From positions 1 through 32,818 of the forward strand of contig JBFXEJ010000069.1 of NCBI GenBank assembly GCA_050180235.1: a DNA stretch of 32,818 nt, written 5' to 3'. A model generated the notes under the pieces. That model was not told the origin of the DNA. It did no database searches and worked only from the letters and a program-made list of their open reading frames with translations. The position numbers and the translations under genes were made by a program. Position 1 is the stretch's first letter; every line of letters begins with the position of its first letter. Shown in pieces: positions 23,038 through 31,003 of the stretch. The DNA is from JAABRU01 sp050180235. Lineage in GTDB: Bacteria > Desulfobacterota > Desulfobacteria > Desulfobacterales > Desulfococcaceae.

Positions 23038-23894
23038 ATCAGGACGGATATTTAAACAAAGTCATTCACGGAGACGCTTTAACAGTCTTAAAAACATTTC
23101 CTGACAATATTATTGACATGGGAGTAACATCACCGCCTTACAATAAAGGTGAAAATAAAAAAGGATGGTTAGTTACTAATGTAAAATATTCTGGAGCAAC
23201 TGATAAACTCTCTGAAGATGCGTATCAGGAAAATCAGACAGCGGTTTTAAATGAGATTTACAGAATTACAAAACCCGCGGGGTCTTTTTTTTATAATCAT
23301 AAAATCAGATGGGAAAAAGGCAGAATGTTTCATCCGATGGACTGGTTAAGAAAAACAGAATGGGTAATCAGACAGGAAATAATCTGGGACAGAATGATTG
23401 CAGCAAATATAAGAGGCTGGCGTTTTTGGCAGGTGGAAGAAAGAATATTCTGGCTTTACAAACCGGAAGGAAAAAATCTGATAGGCGAAGAATTAAAAGC
23501 AAAACATGCTTTATTGACTTCTATATGGCGGTTTTCACCTGAACATAAGAATCCCCATCCTGCGCCTTTCCCTTTAGTATTACCTGTCAGGGCAATTTAT
23601 TCAGTTATGGATGAAAAAAAAGGTATAATTATTGACCCTTACTGCGGAAGCGGGACAACATTGGTTGCATCAAGAATTTTAGGACATTATTTTACAGGTA
23701 TAGAAATTTCTGAAAAATATGTCAGTTATGCAGAACAAAGACTGAAGAATTATCAATCTGAAATAAAATATGCAAATGATGAAACAGCAAAGCATATAGT
23801 AGAGAAAACCTTTAAGGAAAGAAAAGAAAGAGGGGAATTTACAGGCAGATATGGAAATAAAAACAATAAACAGAAGATATTGGAGCTTTTATAA
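23034..23894 (+). CDS. DNA methyltransferase (N4-cytosine or N6-adenine type)
   Basis: The 286-residue enzyme transfers a methyl group from S-adenosylmethionine to an exocyclic amino group in DNA. The catalytic motif is MGVTSPPYNKG near residue 30-40; SPPY is most often seen in m4C enzymes but does not exclude m6A. The AdoMet motif IIDPYCGSGTTLVASRILGH comes late (about 200-220), so the order is that of a beta-class enzyme. GIEISEKYVSYAEQRL is the typical next segment. The ATG overlaps the stop of the endonuclease remnant, showing a former R-M operon. The frame is intact and would act as an orphan methylase. It lies in a cassette closed by attC 23899-23957. Confidence 0.93.
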   Translation: MNQDGYLNKVIHGDALTVLKTFPDNIIDMGVTSPPYNKGENKKGWLVTNVKYSGATDKLSEDAYQENQTAVLNEIYRITKPAGSFFYNHKIRWEKGRMFHPMDWLRKTEWVIRQEIIWDRMIAANIRGWRFWQVEERIFWLYKPEGKNLIGEELKAKHALLTSIWRFSPEHKNPHPAPFPLVLPVRAIYSVMDEKKGIIIDPYCGSGTTLVASRILGHYFTGIEISEKYVSYAEQRLKNYQSEIKYANDETAKHIVEKTFKERKERGEFTGRYGNKNNKQKILELL

Positions 23895-23898
23895 CACC

Positions 23899-23957
23899 AG
23901 CTAACCAGTTATTGCAGTGGACGGGCTAAACGCCCACCGCTGAATTTGTTGTTGGCT
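23899..23957 (+). repeat. attC-like integron recombination site 7
   Basis: AGCTAAC (23899-23905) opens the site. The stem GCAGTGGACGGGC pairs with GCCCACCGCTG around TAAAC. The 3' end reads GTTGTTGGCT, a variant of GTTRRRY. It follows the methyltransferase stop by 4 nt, in plus orientation. Confidence 0.75.
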
Positions 23958-23985
23958 GTCTATCCATAATGAAAAGGAGTTGTTA

Positions 23986-24324
23986 ATGACGAGAATTGTA
24001 TCCGGCTTAGTATTTTATGCTCTTTATAATGGAATTTATTTTATTCCAATTTTATTTATAATTTTAATCGTAAATTTATTAGGAATAAATATTTCTGAAT
24101 TATTGGATTCATTTGAACCAATTAGAAAGATTATAGCAATATTATTTTTGGCATATGCAATTATTCCTTTTTACAGGGCAAAATTAGCAGCAGACGCATA
24201 TGGTGAGCGGAATATGTTATTTTGGGAAGCACATTCCGTCTCTGGTACTATTTTGAGAAGTCATCTTAGTTTTCTTCCTGTTATTGGAAGATTATTTGAA
24301 ATTAAAAAACAAAATATCAAATAA
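23986..24324 (+). CDS. Small membrane protein of unknown function
   Basis: ATG at 23986 follows AGGAG by 6 nt, giving 112 residues. MTRIVSGLVFYALYNGIYFI and IPILFIILIVNLLGI make one or two N-terminal membrane segments, and IIAILFLAYAIIPFY makes another. The C-terminus is amphipathic (FWEAHSVSGTILRSHLSFLP). It sits right after attC site 7, so it may be the next cassette, but no attC follows it. It is AT-rich like the other cassette genes. No family was recognised. The next 242 bases (24325-24566) show nothing supportable. Confidence 0.65.
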   Translation: MTRIVSGLVFYALYNGIYFIPILFIILIVNLLGINISELLDSFEPIRKIIAILFLAYAIIPFYRAKLAADAYGERNMLFWEAHSVSGTILRSHLSFLPVIGRLFEIKKQNIK

Positions 24325-24566
24325 GATAAGCCTTTAAACTTTATGACTAAAAGTTTTTTAAGATATTGTATTAAAAAAGAAAGTGAGCAATTTTGCAACT
24401 GCATTTTTATATCACGTCATAATTACTTAAAGTTTTCCCCAAAATCAGTCATATCTCTGTAAACGTTTGTCAGATAAGGGTTTGTAAGGATTGCAGACCG
24501 TAAGAACCTGAAGCAGAATTTCGGGAAACCTTTAAGAATTATAAATCAAAATATACTGATCCAAAC

Positions 24567-25616
24567 ATGCCACGAACCCTTTTCACCAAATCCCCATCTG
24601 AAAAACCTTTGATCGTGCCGGTTTTTATTCCCCATGCAGGATGCCCCCATCAGTGCGCGTTCTGCAATCAGCAGGCCATTACGCAGATTTCACGGGGCCT
24701 GCCGTCTCCGGAAGAAGTCATTTCCCGCATTCAGACCTTTCTGGGATACAGCACAAAAAAAGACCGGACTGTGCAGATCTCCTTTTACGGCGGCAATTTT
24801 CTCGGACTGAAGCAGGAAGACATTCTGCAATTTCTCCGCATTGGACAGCAATTTGTGCATTCAGGCAAAGTTCACAGTCTGCGCTTTTCCACCCGTCCCG
24901 ATACCATTTCCACGCAGACACTTGATCTGATAAAAGATTTTCCGGTTTCCACTGTGGAAATCGGCGCGCAGTCCATGAATGATGAGGTGCTGGAACTGTC
25001 CCATCGCGGACACAGTTGTGCTGACACTGAAAATGCCGTGTCACTCCTCAAAGAACGCTGTTATGAATGCGGATTGCAGATGATGATTGGTCTGCCGGGG
25101 GAAACAGAGGAAAATCTGATGCGGACAGGACGGAAAATTGTGGAACTTTCCCCGGATTTTGTGCGGATCTATCCGACACTTGTGCTGGAAAACAGTGTGC
25201 TTGCCCGCCAGTACCGGGAAGGCCGTTATACTCCGATTTCTCTGGATGCTGCTGTAACACTGGCAAAAAAACTGTATCTGCTGTTTACGGAAAGAAATAT
25301 AAGGGTCATACGCATGGGACTACAGGCATCCGGCGATTTAAGTGAAGATTCCGCCATTCTTGCAGGCCCCTGGCACCCGGCATTCGGTTTTCTGGTTCAT
25401 TCGGAAATATATCTGGACAGGGCAGCGGAACTGCTCCGCAAATTTTCCGGTTCCACAGAGCGGATTGTTCTGGGCGTGCATCCCCGGCATATTCCGGAAA
25501 TGCGGGGAATGAAAAACCGGAATATGGAAATCCTGAAAAAAATGTTTGCCATTGACTGTTTACAAATTATTCCTGATGAAAATGCAGAGGAAGGGGAAAT
25601 CCTCATTCTGCCGTAA
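24567..25616 (+). CDS. Radical SAM protein (ELP3/YhcC-like)
   Basis: The 349-residue protein starts MPRTLFTKSPSEKPLIVPVF, followed by IPHAGCPHQCAFCNQQAITQ, the CxxxCxxC-type motif that binds the 4Fe-4S cluster cleaving S-adenosylmethionine. SFYGGNFLGL is the GGE-like motif region, and STVEIGAQSMNDEVLELSHR plus LQMMIGLPGETEENL are typical of the HemN/ELP3 radical SAM branch. FGFLVHSEIYLD and LGVHPRHIPEMRG follow. The substrate is unknown; it may modify a tRNA or protein. Expression probably starts in the preceding gap. The radical SAM call is firm, the subfamily is not. Confidence 0.9.
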   Translation: MPRTLFTKSPSEKPLIVPVFIPHAGCPHQCAFCNQQAITQISRGLPSPEEVISRIQTFLGYSTKKDRTVQISFYGGNFLGLKQEDILQFLRIGQQFVHSGKVHSLRFSTRPDTISTQTLDLIKDFPVSTVEIGAQSMNDEVLELSHRGHSCADTENAVSLLKERCYECGLQMMIGLPGETEENLMRTGRKIVELSPDFVRIYPTLVLENSVLARQYREGRYTPISLDAAVTLAKKLYLLFTERNIRVIRMGLQASGDLSEDSAILAGPWHPAFGFLVHSEIYLDRAAELLRKFSGSTERIVLGVHPRHIPEMRGMKNRNMEILKKMFAIDCLQIIPDENAEEGEILILP

Positions 25617-25817
25617 ATCAGACCATCCTGCAAAGCGGATAAAAATCTTTCAAACCTCTCTTGATATTTCCCCTTTTTCTGTGTTATGAAATTCTTCCTC
25701 AAAGTTCCCTGATTCCCCTTTTCTGATCCGCGGGAGCCAATATCGGCAGGAAGCCGTATAAAATCAGGTTCTCACGGATTGCGACTGGTCGCCTCAATAA
25801 AAAAACAAGGAGGTATC

Positions 25818-26411
25818 ATGAAACAGGTCGTGGTTCATCCGGAACGATGCGTGGGATGTATGCAGTGCATGATTGCCTGTGCCATATCCCATTCCGAATC
25901 CAAATCCCTTTTCACCGCCATCTGTGAAAACCCTCTCCCCAAACCCCGGATTCATATCGGTGCGGGGCTGTATGGCGAAGGTTTTCCCAACCGCTGCAGG
26001 CACTGTGATCCTGCGCCCTGTATGCTGGCCTGTCTGCCCGGAGCAATTTCCCGCATTCCGGAGACAAACACAGTTTTCATCAACCCGGACATCTGCATCA
26101 ACTGCGCGTCCTGCGCAATGGCCTGCCCCTTTGGCGTGATCCGTTATCATCAGGAGAGATCCGCCCTGCCGGGCAAAACCGTTGCTGTCAAATGCGACAA
26201 CTGCCTTGATCGGCAGAGGCAGGGCCTGATTCCGGCCTGTGTGGAGGTGTGCAAATCCGGGGCACTCACTTTTGAGGAACTGGGGGTTGCCCAGAAACGC
26301 AAAACTGATGCTGTGTCCCGCACTGTATCGGCAGAAGCAGCCGGGGAACCGCTGATTCCCCCCGGAATTGCCATGCTCAGTGCTGTAAAAAAAGCCTATG
26401 TCCATGTCTGA
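25818..26411 (+). CDS. cooF: 4Fe-4S ferredoxin, CooF-like electron-transfer partner of CO dehydrogenase
   Basis: AGGAGG lies 4 nt before ATG 25818; the in-frame upstream ATG at 25779 is rejected. The protein of about 197 residues starts MKQVVVHPERCVGCMQCMIA. Four cysteine groups follow: CVGCMQC with C at about 20; CRHCDPAPCMLACLPG; CINCASCAMACPFGVI; and CDNCLDRQRQGLIPACVEVC. That number fits four 4Fe-4S clusters. This is the HycB/CooF pattern. Located directly upstream of cooS, it should take electrons from CO oxidation to a hydrogenase or other acceptor. It could serve another oxidoreductase, but the neighbour makes CooF most likely. Confidence 0.9.
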   Translation: MKQVVVHPERCVGCMQCMIACAISHSESKSLFTAICENPLPKPRIHIGAGLYGEGFPNRCRHCDPAPCMLACLPGAISRIPETNTVFINPDICINCASCAMACPFGVIRYHQERSALPGKTVAVKCDNCLDRQRQGLIPACVEVCKSGALTFEELGVAQKRKTDAVSRTVSAEAAGEPLIPPGIAMLSAVKKAYVHV

Positions 26412-26568
26412 CAGTTCCGGGGTAAGCAGCACAGGCTTCCAGCTTGTGTGCGATCCAATGAACAATCTGGAAGATTGTTCTACGCTGGTCAGCCGCAGCG
26501 CAGGCCAGCGACATGTTTTGCAGTCTTATTTCCGATAATGTCCAATGACTTCCACGGAGGAAATCAAA

Positions 26569-28446
26569 ATGGAGAAAAAATTTGAAAAAATGACCATCAC
26601 CGAAGACGGTCAGTTGATGCTGAAAAAAGCAGAAAGAGATCAGATTGAAACCGTATGGGATCGGTATCAGAGTCAGTTGCCCCAGTGCGGATACTGTGAA
26701 ATGGGATTAAGCTGCCGCATCTGCAATATGGGGCCATGCAGAGTTGATCCCTTTGGGGAAGGCCCCCAGTATGGTGTATGCGGCGCGGATGCAGATATTA
26801 TTGTGGCCCGGAATCTGGGACGCATGATAGCCGGAGGCGCGGCAGCACATTCGGATCATGGCAGGGATCTGGTGGAAGTGCTTGAATCCGTTGCCAAAGG
26901 AAAAGCTCCGGGATACAGCATCAGAGAACCGGAAAAACTGAAAAAACTTGCCGCAGAATACGGCGTGGAGACAGAGGGAAAGGAAATTTCGCATCTTGCA
27001 GGCGCACTGGCCCATGCCATGCAGGAGGATTTCGGAACCCGGAAAAAAGAACTGACTTTGGCAAAACGCGCACCAAAGAAACGGCAGGAAGTCTGGCGGA
27101 AAATCGGTGTCATGCCCAGAGGCATTGACCGGGAAACCTCGGAAATGATGCACCGCACCCATATGGGCGTAGACAACGGCTGGCAAAGTCTGCTGCTTCA
27201 CGGCATACGCAATGCCCTGTCAGACGGCTGGGGCGGTTCCATGATAGCCACCGAAGTTTCAGATATTCTTTTCGGCATTCCCAAACCGGGCATGACATCC
27301 GTGAACATGGGTGTACTCAAAGAAGATCAGGTCAATATTCTGGTTCACGGCCATAATCCTGTGGTATCGGAAATGATCATGGGAGCCTGTCAGGATGCGG
27401 ATCTCGTCAAACTGGCAAAGGGAAAAGGGGCAAAAGGGATCAATCTGGCCGGACTTTGCTGCACCGGAAACGAACTGCTCATGCGCCACGGCGTGCCTGT
27501 GGTGGGAAACCATCTTATGACCGAACTGGTCATCGCGACCGGTGCTGCGGATATGATTCTGGCAGATTATCAGTGCATTATGCCTTCATTGGGAAATGTG
27601 GCTGCCTGTTATCACACCAAAATGATCAGCACCAGTGATAAGGCCCGTTTTCCGGGCATGGAACACCGGGAATTTCACCCGGACAATGCAGCAGCTTTGG
27701 CAAAAACTTTGGTCAAAGAGGCCATTGAAAATTTCAGCCGCAGGGGAAAAGTGTATATTCCTGTGGAACCGGTTCCGGCAATGGGCGGATTTTCTGTGGA
27801 AGCCATTGTGGGGGCTTTGGGCGGAACTCCTGCCCCATTGCTGGAAGCCATCAAAGCCGGAAAAATCCGGGGAGCAGCAGGGGTTGTGGGATGCAATAAC
27901 CCGAAAATAAAGCATGATTACGGCCATGTCACATTGGTGAAACGACTCATTGAAAACGATATTCTGGTGGTGGATACCGGATGTGCCGCGATTGCCACAG
28001 CCAAAGCCGGATTCAAGGTGGCTGAATCCATTCAGTATGCAGGGCCCGGTCTCAAAGAAATCTGCGGTGCGCTGAAAATTCCGCCTGTGCTGCACATGGG
28101 CAGTTGCGTGGACAATGTGCGGATTCTCGTGCTGGCCGCTGCACTGGCCGATGCTTTGGGAACCGACATCAGCGACCTTCCCCTTGCCGGAGCCGCTCCC
28201 GAATGGTATTCGGAAAAAGCAGTGTCCATAGGCACTTATTTTGTGGCTTCAGGTGTTTATACCGTACTTGGCCCCATGCCGCCCATTACCGGCAGCATAA
28301 ATGTGGTGAAACTGCTCACCGAAGGTCTGGAGAATGTGATTGGAGCAACCTTTGCCGTGGAACCTGATCCGGAAAAAGCAGCGAATCTGATTATCCGCCA
28401 TATTGAAAAGAAACGGAAAGCACTGGGACTGAGCAGCAGGGAGTGA
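26569..28446 (+). CDS. cooS: Anaerobic Ni-Fe carbon monoxide dehydrogenase catalytic subunit
   Basis: The enzyme oxidises CO to CO2 with water, or reduces CO2 in the Wood-Ljungdahl direction. The 625-residue length is standard. GGAGG lies before ATG 26569. B/D-cluster cysteines occur at residues about 40-56 in CGYCEMGLSCRICNMGPC. GGAAAHSDHGRD carries the His near the C-cluster. C-cluster ligands lie in LAGLCCTGNELL, VVGCNNPKIKHDYGHV, DTGCAAIATAKAGF and HMGSCVDNVRI. No acetyl-CoA synthase or CooC maturation ATPase is within the window, so the downstream role and nickel insertion cannot be settled. It is separated from cooF by 157 nt. Confidence 0.97.
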   Translation: MEKKFEKMTITEDGQLMLKKAERDQIETVWDRYQSQLPQCGYCEMGLSCRICNMGPCRVDPFGEGPQYGVCGADADIIVARNLGRMIAGGAAAHSDHGRDLVEVLESVAKGKAPGYSIREPEKLKKLAAEYGVETEGKEISHLAGALAHAMQEDFGTRKKELTLAKRAPKKRQEVWRKIGVMPRGIDRETSEMMHRTHMGVDNGWQSLLLHGIRNALSDGWGGSMIATEVSDILFGIPKPGMTSVNMGVLKEDQVNILVHGHNPVVSEMIMGACQDADLVKLAKGKGAKGINLAGLCCTGNELLMRHGVPVVGNHLMTELVIATGAADMILADYQCIMPSLGNVAACYHTKMISTSDKARFPGMEHREFHPDNAAALAKTLVKEAIENFSRRGKVYIPVEPVPAMGGFSVEAIVGALGGTPAPLLEAIKAGKIRGAAGVVGCNNPKIKHDYGHVTLVKRLIENDILVVDTGCAAIATAKAGFKVAESIQYAGPGLKEICGALKIPPVLHMGSCVDNVRILVLAAALADALGTDISDLPLAGAAPEWYSEKAVSIGTYFVASGVYTVLGPMPPITGSINVVKLLTEGLENVIGATFAVEPDPEKAANLIIRHIEKKRKALGLSSRE

Positions 28447-28516
28447 TCCGCAGGATGAAGATAAGTGTCTGAAACTTATACTTTCAGGTACAGATACATA
28501 TAGATCATGTTACGCA

Positions 28517-28595
28517 CCGCCGTCATAACAAATAAAGCCGGTATCCAGAACATGTTGGAATTACCGGACTCCGGCTTTTGCAGGAATGACGGCGG
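28517..28595. repeat. Palindromic repeat downstream of cooS
   Basis: CCGCCGTCAT (28517-28526) and ATGACGGCGG (28586-28595) are perfect inverses with AAAGCCGGTATCC and CCGGACTCCGGCTTTTG between. It belongs to the same repeat group as 10117-10185 and the interior of MITE family B. The rest of 28447-28777 shows no supported gene. Confidence 0.65.
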
Positions 28596-28777
28596 ATGTG
28601 GCAAGCCGCTGATAGTGACTTCAGAGTGCATCCGGAGTTCTAAAGGAAAACCGCAGTATTTTTTTTGATTTTCACTTAATTTATCGGAAACAAAAAAGTC
28701 GCACCGGCTCTTCCAGACCGTACCGGAGCCAATGAACAGTATGGAAGCCTGTTCTGCCTTATTTCCGATAATGTTTC

Positions 28778-29497
28778 TTATCTTTTGTTCTGTTTTGCGA
28801 TAATAATGGTCCAGTATTTCGGAGGACGGACTTTGAATTTTTTCACATCCCGGATAATCTCTTCATCAGGCAGTCCGCAACTGCATATTCCCACGCTGTT
28901 TTCCAAATAACCGCATTCTTCCAGTGCATTGGTAATATCCCCCGCGTTTTTGTATGCCTTGAGAAAAACCACATTTTCCGGTTTGGGGTCCAAAGAACGG
29001 AGATGATCCCCTCCTTTGACTCCGGATGTGAGAAAAAGGGAATCCTCGCCCTCGGTCAGGGGAATGTTCAGCCGTGCCGCGGCTGCCTGATAGGATGTGA
29101 TGCCCGGAATGGTTTCAATGGGCAGATGCGGAGCCAGCTTCTGCACGTTTTTCAGAATATAGCCGTAGGTGGAATAGGTGGTGGGATCTCCCAGTGTGAT
29201 AAAGGCCGCACTTTTTCCGGATTCCAGATGTTCAATAATGGTCTGCGCATGACTGCGCCAGGCTTTCTCTGTTTCCTCTTTGTCCTTTGTCATGGGAAAG
29301 GGAAGTATGACAATCGGCGTTGTCTGCGGAATATGATGCTGCGCGATGCTGACCGCCATGCTGTAATGATTTTTGGAAGAGGAAGCCGCGAACACTGTGT
29401 CCACACTCTTTAAAATGCGGACAGATTTCAGGGGAATCAGTTCCGGATCTCCGGGGCCTGTGCCAATGCCGTATAAGGTTCCGTAGGTTTTGTTCAT
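28778..29497 (-). CDS. cobI: Precorrin-2 C20-methyltransferase
   Basis: CobI/CbiL adds a methyl group to C-20 of precorrin-2 (or the cobalt form) in corrin-ring synthesis. The 239-residue length fits. The start MNKTYGTLYGIGTGPGDPEL has the SAM-methylase GxGPGDP motif. AFITLGDPTTYSTYGYIL is the second family motif and IETIPGITSYQAAAARL the third. DPKPENVVFLKAYKN completes it. The gene lies downstream of cbiA-cobH on the same strand, separated by a lipoprotein gene. The cobalt route (cbiL) is more likely in an anaerobe, but sequence alone does not decide. Confidence 0.95.
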   Translation of the reverse strand: MNKTYGTLYGIGTGPGDPELIPLKSVRILKSVDTVFAASSSKNHYSMAVSIAQHHIPQTTPIVILPFPMTKDKEETEKAWRSHAQTIIEHLESGKSAAFITLGDPTTYSTYGYILKNVQKLAPHLPIETIPGITSYQAAAARLNIPLTEGEDSLFLTSGVKGGDHLRSLDPKPENVVFLKAYKNAGDITNALEECGYLENSVGICSCGLPDEEIIRDVKKFKVRPPKYWTIIIAKQNKR

Positions 29498-29647
29498 TAT
29501 GATTACTCAATCTTGTGCGATGTATTAACGAGAGTTCGATATAAAAATCCAAAGGAGCGTTAAATCCCCCCTGCATTTAAAAATGCAGAGGAGATTTTTT
29601 TGATTGTCCCATTCTTTTCAAACTGACAAAAATACCAGACAGATTTT

Positions 29648-30334
29648 TTATTCCCATGTATAATAGCCTGATTTATCAATTACCCCATCATCATCAATAT
29701 CTATATGTGCTTCTGCCATATATCCACAGTTATCATAGATATAATTTGTAACAGTAACAGATTCAAACTCACCGTCATTGTTATAATCAATCAATTCTTT
29801 TATTACATTTCCGTTCAAATCATATTCATAGGAAAAAACAGAATCAACTGATCCGTTATCAGGATTTACCGCATTTTTCGCAATGATATTACCGGATTCA
29901 TCATACACAAAAGTGTAAATGATATGAAAGGAACCTGATGATTCCGGCTTGTCAGGTGATATGATGGTATAGCTTCCCTCCGCATTTATACTTATCAACC
30001 TGTTATTGTCATAAAAATATTCCCATATTTCATATACACCGTTATCATTTTCATTGAAAATTTTCTTTTTCAAAAGACTTCCTTCATACCTGTTTTCAGT
30101 GACAAAATCAATTGTTTCATCATTGTCACTGTCTGTTTCTTCTGTAAGAAGATTTCCTTCAGAATCATAGGTATAATAAATTATGGAATCAATATTTCCA
30201 TCTTTATCATTATCCCATTCCGCAATGCTTTTTCTGAGGATTTTGTTCTCACAGGTGTTGTCTGAATCACTGCAGCTGGCAAATGTAAAAAGCAATACAC
30301 ACAACCCCAATACACAAAATAATCTTGCACTCAT
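29648..30334 (-). CDS. Lipoprotein with EF-hand-like calcium-binding repeats
   Basis: The 228-residue product starts MSARLFCVLGLCVLLFTFAS followed by Cys-Ser-Asp, a signal peptide with a lipobox (FASC), so the mature protein is probably lipid-anchored and exported. Repeated YDSEGNLL, YDESGNIIAKN and YDLNGNVIKELID units resemble RHS/YD repeats. Asp-rich loops DNDKDGNIDS, DSDNDETIDF, DYNNDGEFES and DIDDDGVIDK resemble EF-hand or thrombospondin-type-3 calcium loops. AAGGAAAAAA precedes the ATG. It is AT-richer than the cobalamin genes on both sides and interrupts their order, so it may have been inserted later. Its function is unknown. Confidence 0.75.
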   Translation of the reverse strand: MSARLFCVLGLCVLLFTFASCSDSDNTCENKILRKSIAEWDNDKDGNIDSIIYYTYDSEGNLLTEETDSDNDETIDFVTENRYEGSLLKKKIFNENDNGVYEIWEYFYDNNRLISINAEGSYTIISPDKPESSGSFHIIYTFVYDESGNIIAKNAVNPDNGSVDSVFSYEYDLNGNVIKELIDYNNDGEFESVTVTNYIYDNCGYMAEAHIDIDDDGVIDKSGYYTWE

Positions 30335-30379
30335 TTTTTTTCCTTTTTAGCTGATTGTGAAAAGTCAAATTTGAGAGAT

Positions 30380-31003
30380 TTATCTCAATCTCTGTTCCGA
30401 AGCCATAATCAGAAGAGCGTTGATCACGCTGGCCGCAATATTGGAGCCGCCTTTGCGTCCCGTATTGGAAATAAAGGGAATATCTGTTTTTATCAACTCA
30501 GCTTTGGATTCTGCCGCATTGACAAATCCCACAGGCAGCCCCACAATCAGCGTGGGTTCTGCCATTTTCTCTTTCATCAGTTCCATGAGACGCAGCAGAG
30601 CAGTGGGCGCATTGCCAATGACATAAATGCCATTTTTCATCAGGGGAACAGCCGCATCCACTGCCGCGCGGGCGCGGGTTTGCCCGGTTTTTTTTGCCAA
30701 ATCCCGCACAGTTTCCTCTCCCATCAGGCAGATAATCTGCGAACCGAACCGGGCAGCATCTTTTTTCCGTATGCCGGATTTTGCCATTTCCGTATCTGTG
30801 ACAATGGTTTTTCCGGAAACAATGGCAGCCAGTCCTGCTTCTATGGCACGGGGATGAAAACGCACAGTTTTCATATATTCAAAATCTGCCGATGTATGAA
30901 TCATTCTCCGGACAATGTTCCACTGATCTGGCGGGAAATCATGCGCTCCGGCTTCCCTGTCAATGATTTCAAAACTCAGAGATTCAATCTCTTCAGGTTT
31001 CAT
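30380..31003 (-). CDS. cobH: Precorrin-8X methylmutase
   Basis: CobH/CbiC moves the methyl group from C-11 to C-12 to form hydrogenobyrinic or cobyrinic acid. The 207-residue length is typical. IHTSADFEYMKTVRFHPRAI carries the conserved His region, and KTIVTDTEMAKSGI and VVDAAVPLM-like sequence (RAAVDAAVPLMKNGIYVIGN) follow. NAPTALLRLMELM and GLPVGFVNAAESKAEL are family signatures. Its ATG overlaps the cbiA stop by 4 nt (31000-31003), so the two are translationally coupled and act in successive steps. The cbiC name would apply to the anaerobic route. Confidence 0.95.
   Translation of the reverse strand: MKPEEIESLSFEIIDREAGAHDFPPDQWNIVRRMIHTSADFEYMKTVRFHPRAIEAGLAAIVSGKTIVTDTEMAKSGIRKKDAARFGSQIICLMGEETVRDLAKKTGQTRARAAVDAAVPLMKNGIYVIGNAPTALLRLMELMKEKMAEPTLIVGLPVGFVNAAESKAELIKTDIPFISNTGRKGGSNIAASVINALLIMASEQRLR

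Noticed and set aside
25779..25817. Longer start for cooF
   Set aside because: The added residues lack family similarity, and AGGAGG is placed ideally for the ATG at 25818.
29567..29593. Terminator for the lipoprotein gene
   Set aside because: The hairpin (CTGCATTT/AAATGCAG) has its T run on the plus strand, while the flanking genes are on the minus strand.
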